A stretch of DNA of 45,278 bases from RGIG8709 sp045575975. Its GTDB lineage: Bacteria; Bacillota; Clostridia; Monoglobales; Monoglobaceae. Of this stretch, positions 18,495 through 25,329 are shown piece by piece (position 1 is the first letter of the stretch; each line of letters opens with the position of its first letter). The position numbers and the translations under genes were made by a program. The notes below the pieces were generated by a model that worked only from the letters and a program-made list of their open reading frames with translations, made no database searches and was not told the DNA's origin. The DNA is taken from NCBI GenBank assembly GCA_045575975.1, contig JAZNFO010000009.1:1-45278 (forward strand), read 5' to 3'.

Positions 18495-18523
18495 TGACAC
18501 GCTGAACCCCCGTGTGTTATAAT
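18494..18523 (+). promoter_or_regulatory. Promoter of the secreted metallopeptidase gene
   Basis: TTGACA (18494-18499) and TATAAT (18518-18523), 18 bases apart. Because the -10 box overlaps the upstream in-frame ATG at 18522, translation must begin further down, at 18555. Confidence 0.8.
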
Positions 18524-18554
18524 GAAAGCAAACGATATGTGGGGGAGAGCTTTA

Positions 18555-20714
18555 ATGAAAAAATATAGTCTTTTTATATTCCTTTTATTAATACTCTGTA
18601 TGCAAGCAACGGTTTTTGCCGCAGAAATACAGGAAAATCAACCTTTTTATGATGGGCAGTTTATGCTCAGATATAAACCTGCATCCGCTCACATAATTTC
18701 TAGCGGAAAAGAAGTTTTTTATGATGACATTACAGCTGCAGGTTATGAAGATAGCCAGCCTATATCAACCCCTATTGACTTTTCCTTTGATTGGAATGAA
18801 GAAAAAGAAATCCCCAAAAACACATCAAGTGTTATAACCATCGGAGAAAAAACAATTTATCAGGTTGAACCCGACCGCAAAAAGCTTGACTTTTCCAAAA
18901 ACAATACCTGCTTATTATCAAGCCAGGCTACCTCTTTTTCCTATTCAAAAATCGGAGAAACAAGAAGCTTTAGTGTTTACGATTATACAAATGACGAAAA
19001 GGTTTCAGACAGCTTCACATGTTTCTATATTTCAGATTTATGCGAAGTTTTTGTTCAAAACTCTTTGGACTACGGCACGGACTCTGATGCCGTAAAAACC
19101 AATATTGCCACTAAGGTTGGTTCTGTATTTAATACATCAATACAGCCCTACCTTACTTCATATCTTGCAGGTTATACAGGATATTACGGCGATTTGAACG
19201 GAAAAATCATTATTCTTATAGAAAATATCAAAGACAACTATGAAACCACAAATGCATACAATGCAGGGTACTACTTATTAGGGTCTGCCTACAAAGGGAT
19301 ATTACATATTGACACCTATCCCCTTATGAACAACACATCCCCCTCAACTGCTCCGAATGATGAAGAAATTGAAAAGTCATACGCAACGATTTCTCATGAA
19401 TTTACCCATATGATTGAAAAAGAAATTACAAATAATTCACCTCACTGGTTTTCAGAATTTCTTGCTATAAGCACAGAAGCATCATTATACCCTGAACGAA
19501 CCGCAAAAATTCAATATAGGAATTTTTTGTTAAATCCGGGTTATATCAGAACAGGGGCTGTTCTTAATTATACAAATTATGACGAAAACCTGAATATAAT
19601 TTCTGCAAATTACGCACTTACATATTTATTCCAGAATTATTTACGGGGGCTAACCGCAGATAAAAATGGAAACACTGAAATTTTCCACGATATTTTAGAG
19701 GCTGCAAAAAATAACCCATCTAAAACCTTTGAAGAAGTCACTGTTCTTGCTCTTAACGGTATTCTGTCCGAAAACAACTCCGAATTTTCCTTTACAGATT
19801 TTGACGACCTGGTTAAAAGCTTTTATATCGCTTTTACTCTTCAGGAAGATTTCGGGAAATATAAATTTTGCGGAATTAATGATATTTCAAAACTAACCAC
19901 ACCATATTCTCCGGACCTGAAAACAACTGGGAAAAGCGGAAGCTGTGTTATATATCCCTATTCAAGAAATACATTTTATGACCCAGATGATATTTATGAC
20001 TACATTTCATTTTCTTATTCAGAAAATCCATCCGTATATTCTGTAGACTTTCTTGACAAAAATCATACGATTGTTAAGTCTTCTAACGGCTCCTATATTT
20101 TAACGGAAGCATATTTTTCCTTAAATGGTAATGTAAACAGAACTCTTTCAAACGGGTCATTATCCGCTAATAATGAATGCTATGATTTAGTCAAAGGGAC
20201 ATTCTTTATGCCGGATACCACCCTTATTTATCCCTTGAGAAACGGAAGCCTCATATTCTATTCTCCCATAAAAAATTTCAATCTTTACTGCACATCACTT
20301 GATGACTCGTCAATAAGTGACTCTGTTTACTACAGATTTGATAACGACGGAACATTTGCGATGAATTCCTTTTCAAGTTATCCGAGTTTTAATAATAACA
20401 CTTTTAATCATTATATACAGATTATTTCAAACAAAGAAAGAAGCATTGCTGTTTTATACTATGCAATTTATGATGCAGCAACAAATATTCTTATCAATTC
20501 AGAAAAAAAACTGCTTTCTAATTTTACCCCAAATACACTGTATCGCATAAACACTCCCGCTGTTGAATTTGCTGACACAGACAGTGGAAAATACTATGTG
20601 AAAATGTATATTGTGAGCGATGAAATTTCACTTTCTCCAATTGCTCTTCCATTTGAATATGAATTTACAAAAACCTCCATTACAGCCTCGCAAAACGCCC
20701 AAGATATGGAATAA
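18555..20714 (+). CDS. Secreted zinc metallopeptidase, M30 (hyicolysin)-like
   Basis: A 719-residue exported protein. Residues 1-24 form a signal peptide (basic MKKY, then a hydrophobic core, with a likely cut near VFA-AE). A gluzincin-like site HEFTHMIE starts at residue 281; H281 and H285 would bind zinc and E282 act as base, and E301 in HWFSEFLA is a good third ligand. The HEFTHM...WxSE spacing resembles peptidase family M30. The C-terminal ~280 residues are beta-rich, Asn- and Ser-rich, and probably form beta-sandwich modules. I see no sortase motif or membrane anchor, so it is likely released. Start 18555 follows GGGGGAGAG and a promoter. Substrate unknown; protein degradation outside the cell is the likely role. 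Confidence 0.82.
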   Translation: MKKYSLFIFLLLILCMQATVFAAEIQENQPFYDGQFMLRYKPASAHIISSGKEVFYDDITAAGYEDSQPISTPIDFSFDWNEEKEIPKNTSSVITIGEKTIYQVEPDRKKLDFSKNNTCLLSSQATSFSYSKIGETRSFSVYDYTNDEKVSDSFTCFYISDLCEVFVQNSLDYGTDSDAVKTNIATKVGSVFNTSIQPYLTSYLAGYTGYYGDLNGKIIILIENIKDNYETTNAYNAGYYLLGSAYKGILHIDTYPLMNNTSPSTAPNDEEIEKSYATISHEFTHMIEKEITNNSPHWFSEFLAISTEASLYPERTAKIQYRNFLLNPGYIRTGAVLNYTNYDENLNIISANYALTYLFQNYLRGLTADKNGNTEIFHDILEAAKNNPSKTFEEVTVLALNGILSENNSEFSFTDFDDLVKSFYIAFTLQEDFGKYKFCGINDISKLTTPYSPDLKTTGKSGSCVIYPYSRNTFYDPDDIYDYISFSYSENPSVYSVDFLDKNHTIVKSSNGSYILTEAYFSLNGNVNRTLSNGSLSANNECYDLVKGTFFMPDTTLIYPLRNGSLIFYSPIKNFNLYCTSLDDSSISDSVYYRFDNDGTFAMNSFSSYPSFNNNTFNHYIQIISNKERSIAVLYYAIYDAATNILINSEKKLLSNFTPNTLYRINTPAVEFADTDSGKYYVKMYIVSDEISLSPIALPFEYEFTKTSITASQNAQDME

Positions 20715-20721
20715 CTTTTTG

Positions 20722-20750
20722 TTGACAAAAACTATGCTTTGTGATATACT
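20722..20750 (+). promoter_or_regulatory. Cold-shock gene promoter
   Basis: TTGACA (20722-20727), 17-base spacer, TATACT (20745-20750), about 45 bases before the cold-shock gene. It gives a short leader of about 40 nt with a GGAGG ribosome site. Confidence 0.8.
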
Positions 20751-20796
20751 CTTGAAAGGTTGATGGTATTCGGCCAAAGAATTGGAGGTATATTTT

Positions 20797-20997
20797 ATGC
20801 AAAAGGGTAAAGTTAAATGGTTCAACGCTGAAAAAGGATTTGGTTTCATCGAAGGAGAAGACGGAACAGATGTTTTTGTTCACTTTTCAGCTATTGCCAT
20901 GGACGGCTACAAGACCTTGGATGAAGGTATGGAAGTTGAATTTGAAGTTGTTGAAGGTGCTAAGGGACCTCAAGCTGCAAATGTTACTCGCATCTAA
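20797..20997 (+). CDS. Cold shock protein, CspA family
   Basis: A 66-residue single-domain OB-fold protein that binds single-stranded RNA and DNA and melts secondary structure. Both RNP motifs are intact: KWFNAEKGFGFI (RNP1) and DVFVHFSAI (RNP2). The beginning MQKGKVKWFN is canonical. ATG 20797 is chosen because GGAGG lies 9 bases upstream; the longer frame from 20782 would put the ribosome site inside the gene. It has its own promoter and terminator. The leader is short, unlike the long thermosensor leader of E. coli cspA. Confidence 0.96.
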   Translation: MQKGKVKWFNAEKGFGFIEGEDGTDVFVHFSAIAMDGYKTLDEGMEVEFEVVEGAKGPQAANVTRI

Positions 20998-21056
20998 TTT
21001 GCGAAAGAGCTTAGGTTTTTTTATATAGTTTAAAGACGATAAAGAATCAGGACTCT

Positions 21057-21090
21057 AAAAGAGCTGTCAAAAATCAGACAGCTCTTTTTA
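21057..21090 (+). terminator. Intrinsic terminator after the cold-shock gene
   Basis: Perfect stem AAAAGAGCTGTC / GACAGCTCTTTT with an 8-base loop and a short T-run, about 60 bases past the stop. Confidence 0.88.
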
Positions 21091-21128
21091 AAATATATTT
21101 GAAAATTCACCTGAAAGGATTTCTGGTT

Positions 21129-22001
21129 ATGGATATTTTAACAAAGGCTGTTACAAAGGACGGATTTATCCGTATTTATGCTGTTAATTCAAAAAACACA
21201 ACAGGCGAGGCACAGAAAATCCACTCCACCTCCCCCGTTGTTACTGCAGCGCTTGGAAGACTTGTTACTGCAGGTATGCTTATGGGTGCTATGCAAAAGG
21301 ATGAAAACATTGATCTTACACTGCAGGTTAAAGGCGGCGGCCCTGCAGGGCTTATGATTGTTGTTGCAAAGCACGATGGATTTGTTAAGGGTTATGTTGA
21401 AAATCCCCTTGTTGATTTACCTCTTAATTCAAAGGGTAAGCTTGATGTTGGCGGTGCAGTGGGTACTGCAGGATATTTAAGCGTTATTAAAGACCTTAAG
21501 CTTAAAGAGCCTTATATTGGAAAGGTTCCTCTTAAGACAGGAGAAATCGGGGATGATATCGCCTTTTATTTTGCTCAGTCTGAACAGGTTCCAACTGCTG
21601 TTGCACTTGGAGTGCTTGTTGATAAGGACTTATCCGTTAAGGCAGCAGGCGGTTTTATCGTTCAGGTTATGCCTGACTGTGATGAGTTTACTTTAAAAAG
21701 ACTTGAAAAAGCAGTTTCCGAGGTTGAAAGTGTTACAAAGCTACTTGAAGATAATATCACATCTGAAGAACTTATTTTAAAGGTTATGAAAGACTTCGAT
21801 GTTGAAATCTTAGAAAGCAGGGAAGTCGGATATCGCTGTGACTGCAGCAGGCAGCGTACAGAAAAAGCTATTAAGAGTCTTGGAAAAGACGAAATAAAGG
21901 CCATTTTAGAGGACGAAGGCAAGGCCGAGGTTACCTGTCATTTCTGCAACAACGCCTATGTTTTTGAAAGATACGACCTTGAAAAAATGCTTGAAAAATA
22001 A
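21129..22001 (+). CDS. hslO: Redox-regulated chaperone Hsp33
   Basis: Hsp33 is a holdase that is switched on when its zinc-bound cysteines are oxidised. The 290-residue protein has the N-terminal core domain (GRLVTAGMLMGAM, the VKGGGPAGLMIV block, GNxK-like glycine-rich segments) and a C-terminal redox switch with the four zinc cysteines in YRCDCSRQR and VTCHFCNNAY. I start at ATG 21129 (MDILTKAVTKDGFIR). The upstream extension from 21099 has no clear ribosome site, while AAAGGA lies in front of 21129. It stands alone between the cold-shock terminator and the tRNA cluster. Confidence 0.94.
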   Translation: MDILTKAVTKDGFIRIYAVNSKNTTGEAQKIHSTSPVVTAALGRLVTAGMLMGAMQKDENIDLTLQVKGGGPAGLMIVVAKHDGFVKGYVENPLVDLPLNSKGKLDVGGAVGTAGYLSVIKDLKLKEPYIGKVPLKTGEIGDDIAFYFAQSEQVPTAVALGVLVDKDLSVKAAGGFIVQVMPDCDEFTLKRLEKAVSEVESVTKLLEDNITSEELILKVMKDFDVEILESREVGYRCDCSRQRTEKAIKSLGKDEIKAILEDEGKAEVTCHFCNNAYVFERYDLEKMLEK

Positions 22002-22094
22002 TTTAATATTTTTTGTTATTGAAAGCATACGGGAGATTTTAGGAGGTTTTGCGAGATATTTGAACATAACTTGCTGTAATCGACTTTATTTGCT

Positions 22095-22123
22095 TTGACA
22101 AGAACAACAAAAAGTAGTATAAT
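22095..22123 (+). promoter_or_regulatory. tRNA cluster promoter
   Basis: Consensus TTGACA (22095-22100), 17-base spacer, TATAAT (22118-22123), 45 bases before tRNA-Val. Confidence 0.88.
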
Positions 22124-22168
22124 ACCACTTGTCGTTAATTCCGAGAGACACGGAAAAAGACAGTATGT

Positions 22169-22244
22169 GGGCGCATAGCTCAGCTGGGAGAGCATCTGCC
22201 TTACAAGCAGAGGGTCATAGGTTCGAGCCCTATTGTGCCCACCA
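22169..22244 (+). tRNA. tRNA-Val (anticodon TAC)
   Basis: The 76-nt cloverleaf has acceptor GGGCGCA pairing with TGTGCCC, anticodon loop CTTACAA, T-loop GGTTCGAGCC and encoded ACCA end. First of five tRNAs in one transcript. Confidence 0.97.
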
Positions 22245-22249
22245 TATAC

Positions 22250-22326
22250 GGTCCGGTAGTTCAGTTGGTTAGAATGCCAGCCTGTCACGCTGGAGGTCGT
22301 GGGTTCGAGCCCCATCCGGATCGCCA
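22250..22326 (+). tRNA. tRNA-Asp (anticodon GTC)
   Basis: Acceptor GGTCCGG pairs with CCGGATC, anticodon arm CCAGC-CTGTCAC-GCTGG, and CCA is encoded. It starts 5 bases after tRNA-Val. Confidence 0.97.
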
Positions 22327-22345
22327 TTTTTATTTTTGGCTTTAT

Positions 22346-22421
<76 letters not shown>

Positions 22422-22429
22422 TTTAATAT

Positions 22430-22504
22430 GCGGGAGTGGCTCAGTGGTAGAGCGTCACCTTGCCAAGGTGAACGTCGCGAGTTCGAATCTCGTCTTCCGC
22501 TCCA
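22430..22504 (+). tRNA. tRNA-Gly (anticodon GCC)
   Basis: Acceptor GCGGGAG pairs with CTTCCGC, anticodon arm CACCT-TGCCA-AGGTG, discriminator T, and CCA encoded. Confidence 0.96.
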
Positions 22505-22510
22505 AAAAAT

Positions 22511-22546
22511 ATGATAAAAGACGCATATTCAGGCGTCTTTTATCAT
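22511..22546. repeat. 14-bp perfect hairpin between tRNA-Gly and tRNA-Cys
   Basis: Arms ATGATAAAAGACGC (22511-22524) and GCGTCTTTTATCAT (22533-22546) flank an 8-base loop. The stem ends in TTTTATCAT without a clean T-run, so it may be a weak terminator or an RNase processing site inside the tRNA precursor. Confidence 0.75.
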
Positions 22547-22560
22547 AAAATATAATATAC

Positions 22561-22635
22561 GGCGCCATAGCCAAGTGGTAAGGCAGAGCTCTGCAAAAGC
22601 TTTATTCCCCAGTTCAAATCTGGGTGGCGCCTCCA
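22561..22635 (+). tRNA. tRNA-Cys (anticodon GCA)
   Basis: Acceptor GGCGCCA pairs with TGGCGCC, anticodon loop CTGCAAA, discriminator T, and CCA encoded. Its 3' end is followed 4 bases later by the left copy of the inverted repeat that brackets the GGDEF gene. Confidence 0.96.
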
Positions 22636-22638
22636 TAG

Positions 22639-22682
22639 AAACCGAATGATTTAGATGACAGTCTGGATTGTTCGGTTTTTTT
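22639..22682 (+). terminator. tRNA cluster terminator
   Basis: Stem AACCGAA / TTCGGTT with a T7 run. Its left arm is part of the inverted repeat at 22640-22660. Confidence 0.75.
22640..22660 (+). repeat. Left inverted repeat bracketing the GGDEF gene
   Basis: This 21-base sequence matches the reverse complement of 23914-23934 at 18 of 21 positions. A further copy, in the same orientation as the right one, is at 24165-24183. Confidence 0.75.
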
Positions 22683-22777
22683 GTTATAATATTGAATTTT
22701 GTTAAAAAATATGATATAATTAATTCAGGCATATTTTTAATCTGGTAAAAGAATCAATGAAGGAGATATGTATTAAT

Positions 22778-23923
22778 ATGGTAGTAACGATTTTATCGCA
22801 TATTATTGCGGCTTTATATCTTCAAAAACAAAAATATAAAAAATTAGTTACGGCTTGTTTTTGGGGTGCATATGCAATTTTTGCTGTATGTATTATGGTA
22901 TTTCAAGAAAATGTAATGTACGGATTTTTCAGTTTGCTTTTTATGCATGCTGTTATCTTTTTTATAACAACAATAGGTTCTTTAGGAGAAAAAACCTTTT
23001 TGTTTCTTACATACTCGAATTCATTTTGCATATGTATTGGAGCAAACTTGATTTTATCAGATCTTCTGAGTAACAATGCTCATATATCTGTTTATGGAAT
23101 AGGAATAGTGGTATTAATGCATCTGTTTCTATACAAGATTTTGCTTCCGAGTTATCAAAAAGCCAGGGTGTTCTTTTCTTCTGGTTGGTGGAAACTTAAT
23201 GTTATATTAGTTTTCTTTTTCATACAGTTTTTGAATCAATATGCTTTCAGTATTGATATGAGCAATGCTCGTAATATAGTTTTTGATTTTGTTATTTTCA
23301 GTATTATTTTTTATTTAACATTAATTTTGATTTTTAATTTAGTAAAAGATAGCGCCGAAATGAATAAAAAAACATATGAAAATGATGAACTGAAAAATGT
23401 TGCGTATATAGACGTTTTGACAAATATGCAAAATAGAGCAGCATATGAGAAATTTGTCAGAAGGCAAGTAATAAAGCACAGAAATAATGCAGGTGCAATC
23501 TTTATTTTTGTTATGCTAGATATTAATGGATTTAAAAATATCAATGATACAAGAGGACATGTCGCAGGGGATAAAATTTTAAAACAAGTAGGTATGGTTA
23601 TTACTGAATATTTTGAGAGTTATAATTGTGAAAGCTTTAGATTTGGTGGCGATGAATTTGTTGTGCTGATAGAAGATATGCAGTTATCTGATGTTGAGAA
23701 TCTTATTGTAAAGCTGAATGAAGTATTATTTAATTTACATAATATTACGTTATCTTATGGTTGTTCAGAGGTGGATTTCAATAATACAAAACCTTTTCAC
23801 GTCGCTTTGAAAAAAGCTGATGCAATTATGTATTCTAATAAAGAGCAATATTATTTGAATTGGCATAATAGTGAAAAAGAATTAAATGGTGAGAAGTTTT
23901 CATCTGAATCAGATGACATCTAA
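22778..23923 (+). CDS. Membrane diguanylate cyclase (GGDEF domain)
   Basis: A 381-residue protein predicted to make cyclic di-GMP from two GTP. The first ~190 residues hold about six hydrophobic spans without a known sensor motif. A short linker follows, then a GGDEF domain with the signature FGGDEF (GGDEF at 290-294) and the upstream block DVLTNMQNRAAYEKFV. The active-site motif is intact, but the RxxD product-inhibition site before it is replaced by SYNC. I start at ATG 22778; the frame from 22757 would contain the GAAGGAG ribosome site. The gene looks more AT-rich than its neighbours. The inverted repeat behind it includes its stop codon. Acquired DNA is likely. Confidence 0.9.
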   Translation: MVVTILSHIIAALYLQKQKYKKLVTACFWGAYAIFAVCIMVFQENVMYGFFSLLFMHAVIFFITTIGSLGEKTFLFLTYSNSFCICIGANLILSDLLSNNAHISVYGIGIVVLMHLFLYKILLPSYQKARVFFSSGWWKLNVILVFFFIQFLNQYAFSIDMSNARNIVFDFVIFSIIFYLTLILIFNLVKDSAEMNKKTYENDELKNVAYIDVLTNMQNRAAYEKFVRRQVIKHRNNAGAIFIFVMLDINGFKNINDTRGHVAGDKILKQVGMVITEYFESYNCESFRFGGDEFVVLIEDMQLSDVENLIVKLNEVLFNLHNITLSYGCSEVDFNNTKPFHVALKKADAIMYSNKEQYYLNWHNSEKELNGEKFSSESDDI

Positions 23924-23934
23924 ACCATTCGGCT
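23914..23934 (-). repeat. Right inverted repeat bracketing the GGDEF gene
   Basis: Reverse-complement match (18/21) to 22640-22660. It spans the last three codons and stop of the GGDEF gene. Confidence 0.75.
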
Positions 23935-23941
23935 CTTACAG

Positions 23942-23974
23942 AAAAAACGACTTGTTTCGACAAGTCGTTTTTTC
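23942..23974 (+). terminator. Terminator after the GGDEF gene
   Basis: Stem AAAAAACGACTTGT / ACAAGTCGTTTTTT with a TTCG loop and T-run. It is the first of two terminator-like hairpins that follow the CCATTCGGCT motif. Confidence 0.88.
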
Positions 23975-23977
23975 ATC

Positions 23978-24157
23978 GATATAAATTCCTGACGGAATTT
24001 GCTATATGTACTTCGTACGCGATATATCTTCGATGCGATATGTTGCCTACGGCAACGAGAAAAGGAATTTATATCATATCGCAACGAAACGAAGTGGAGT
24101 TATATCGAATTTGCGAAGCAAATATATCGCACGAACGCAAGTGAGTATATCGCCAAA
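23978..24157. repeat. Hairpin-rich ATAT-linked repeat element
   Basis: A non-coding block made of short perfect hairpins joined by GATAT/ATATC linkers. A 13-base outer inverted repeat (23978-23990 with 24063-24075) encloses AAATTCC-TGAC-GGAATTT (23983-24000), GTAC-TTC-GTAC (24008-24018), an ATATC/GATAT pair (24024-24041) and TTGCC-TAC-GGCAA (24043-24055). Downstream is ATTTGC-GAA-GCAAAT (24109-24123). The pattern is too regular for chance and has the look of a repeated palindromic element. Its family is unknown to me. Confidence 0.75.
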
Positions 24158-24164
24158 ATAGCGT

Positions 24165-24300
24165 CATCCAAACCATTCGGCTTTTCCAAAAAAAGCACTT
24201 CAAAAGAAGTGCTTTTTTCAATGTAATTTTTCCTCTGCAAGCGAAATAACTTCGATATGAAATATTGCCTCGCAATGTGATATACGACATGCATCATATG
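24165..24300. repeat. Second, degenerate copy of the CCATTCGGCT/terminator/hairpin unit
   Basis: The sequence from 24165 repeats the arrangement at 23914: AAACCATTCGGCT, an A-run, a stem AAAAGCACTTC / GAAGTGCTTTT (24190-24216, AAAA loop, T-run), then a decayed hairpin block with ATTGC-CTC-GCAAT at 24264-24276. The two terminator stems differ in sequence but both keep perfect pairing. Confidence 0.6.
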
Positions 24301-24395
24301 GAAAGATAAATTTTTCATATAAGGTGCTTACATATATCAAAAATCCCACAGAAATTTATATCACTGCGGAGTCTTTTTCTTATTTGTTGCAATGA
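24301..24395. other. Short spacer after the repeat block
   Basis: AT-rich sequence with no open frame of note. A weak CCCACAG...CTGCGGAG inverted pairing around 24346-24370, followed by a T-run, could end transcription from the left. Confidence 0.3.
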
Positions 24396-24695
24396 CTAAA
24401 TACTATATTTCTCCAAATCTATTCTGCCGTTTAATTCAAAAATAATTCCCTCGGCCTCCAGCAACTGTCTTTGCACTCCCTCGCCGCCAAATGCAAAATC
24501 TGGTGCAACTCTTCCCTCACGGTTTACCACTCTGTGACAGGGAATGGATGAAGGGTCAGGGTTATTATGCAAAGCGTATCCTACAACTCTTGCCCAGTGA
24601 GGGTTTCCTGCAAGCAACGCCACTTGCCCATAGGTTGCAACTTTTCCCTTGGGGATATTTTTAACAACCTCATATATCTTTTCAAATGTGTTCAT
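24396..24695 (-). CDS. MGMT-like DNA-binding domain protein (alkyltransferase family)
   Basis: A 99-residue protein made only of the DNA-binding, methyl-acceptor domain of O6-methylguanine-DNA methyltransferase. It shows IPKGKVATYGQVALLAGNP, the arginine finger block ARVVGYALHNNP, and the acceptor motif IPCHRVVN, followed by GEGVQRQLLEAEG. The cysteine in PCHR is kept, so true alkyl transfer is possible; short relatives (ATL proteins) have replaced it, usually by Trp. The N-terminal domain of Ada/Ogt is absent. Start is uncertain: ATG 24695 or in-frame GTG 24704. The gene overlaps or abuts the end of the PAS gene, suggesting one transcript. Confidence 0.88.
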   Translation of the reverse strand: MNTFEKIYEVVKNIPKGKVATYGQVALLAGNPHWARVVGYALHNNPDPSSIPCHRVVNREGRVAPDFAFGGEGVQRQLLEAEGIIFELNGRIDLEKYSI

Positions 24696-24707
24696 AAAGT
24701 TCACCCA

Positions 24708-25070
24708 TTATTTCTTTGGCTGGTAAAGCCCAGCCGTTTCTCTGTTTCTGTACTCGTGCTTTTCATAATAACCGATTAATGCGCCGTTATCATCACGAAG
24801 AGCAACCATATACACATCCTTATTTTCTTCGTTATTGCGATAGGTATACATGATGTTATTTTCCTTACTCTCTTTAAACCAAGCAAGCACCTTATCTATC
24901 ATTTCGTTGGCTTTGGAAGGATGACAGTCTCTGATATTTCCACCTGTTAAATCCTTGTGATATCGTTTTATGGCAGACGAATTCATATATACTATAATAT
25001 CATCCATATTACAAACAACAACCGGAGCCGTGTCCTGATCCAATACACTTTTTAGTAATCTGTTTAACAT
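24708..25070 (-). CDS. Small stand-alone PAS domain protein
   Basis: A 120-residue protein that is essentially one PAS domain: VVVCNMDDIIVYMNSSAIKRY at the start (the typical PAS opening), then TGGNIRDCHPSKANEMIDKV and a closing beta-strand stretch VYMVALRDDNGALIGYYE. The CHPS block resembles PAS domains found after DUF438, some of which bind haem; ligand binding here is inference. No output domain is attached. It lies 3-13 bases before the MGMT-like gene. About 75 bases upstream, the decayed glycyl-radical region begins. Confidence 0.78.
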   Translation of the reverse strand: MLNRLLKSVLDQDTAPVVVCNMDDIIVYMNSSAIKRYHKDLTGGNIRDCHPSKANEMIDKVLAWFKESKENNIMYTYRNNEENKDVYMVALRDDNGALIGYYEKHEYRNRETAGLYQPKK

Positions 25071-25145
25071 CTTCTTTCTCCTTTTTCACATTGCAATCTT
25101 ATTCTATCACATATTCAAAAAAAATTCAATTTAATCTATTAAATT

Positions 25146-25328
25146 TCACAATAACCCTATCACAAATGCAAAAGTGATAAAAAGTATTTGTTTCATATAA
25201 AAAACACACTCAGATTTATATGCCTCCAAATATATAAGGTTTTCTTCCTTTTGTATTAAGCTTTTTTCTTTTTCGTTCCATACGGGACCTTCGCCTATTA
25301 TACATCTTTTTTTAGAAATAATATCCAT
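25146..25328 (-). pseudogene. Truncated SMP-30/gluconolactonase-like gene
   Basis: The first ~25 residues (MDIISKKRCIIGEGPVWNEK) match the start of SMP-30/regucalcin-type lactonases, whose GEGPVW holds the first metal ligand Glu. After about residue 25 the similarity stops and a short hydrophobic tail follows; the enzyme would normally be near 290 residues. It starts one base after the stop of the glycyl radical remnant, so it was the next gene of that operon. I judge it a deletion remnant. Confidence 0.55.
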
Positions 25329-25329
25329 A

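Noticed and set aside
18522..18554. Longer N-terminus of the metallopeptidase from ATG 18522
   Set aside because: That ATG overlaps the -10 box, and the real start at 18555 has a GGGGGAGAG site and begins a signal peptide.
22016..22327. A minus-strand frame of 103 codons over the tRNA-Val and tRNA-Asp genes
   Set aside because: It is antisense to tRNAs and resembles the usual false proteins from such regions.
22640..23934. Integrated phage or integrative element at tRNA-Cys
   Set aside because: No integrase, transposase or phage gene is present and no direct repeat of the tRNA 3' end was seen; only the inverted repeats around one gene support an insertion.
23978..24157. CRISPR array
   Set aside because: There are no equal-length direct repeats with unique spacers; the units are hairpins of varying size, and no cas genes are present.
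23999..24226. A 75-codon plus-strand frame through the hairpin array, ending with SSKPFGFSKKSTSKEVLF
   Set aside because: It is only a translation of the repeat sequence and the second terminator hairpin, and has no ribosome site.
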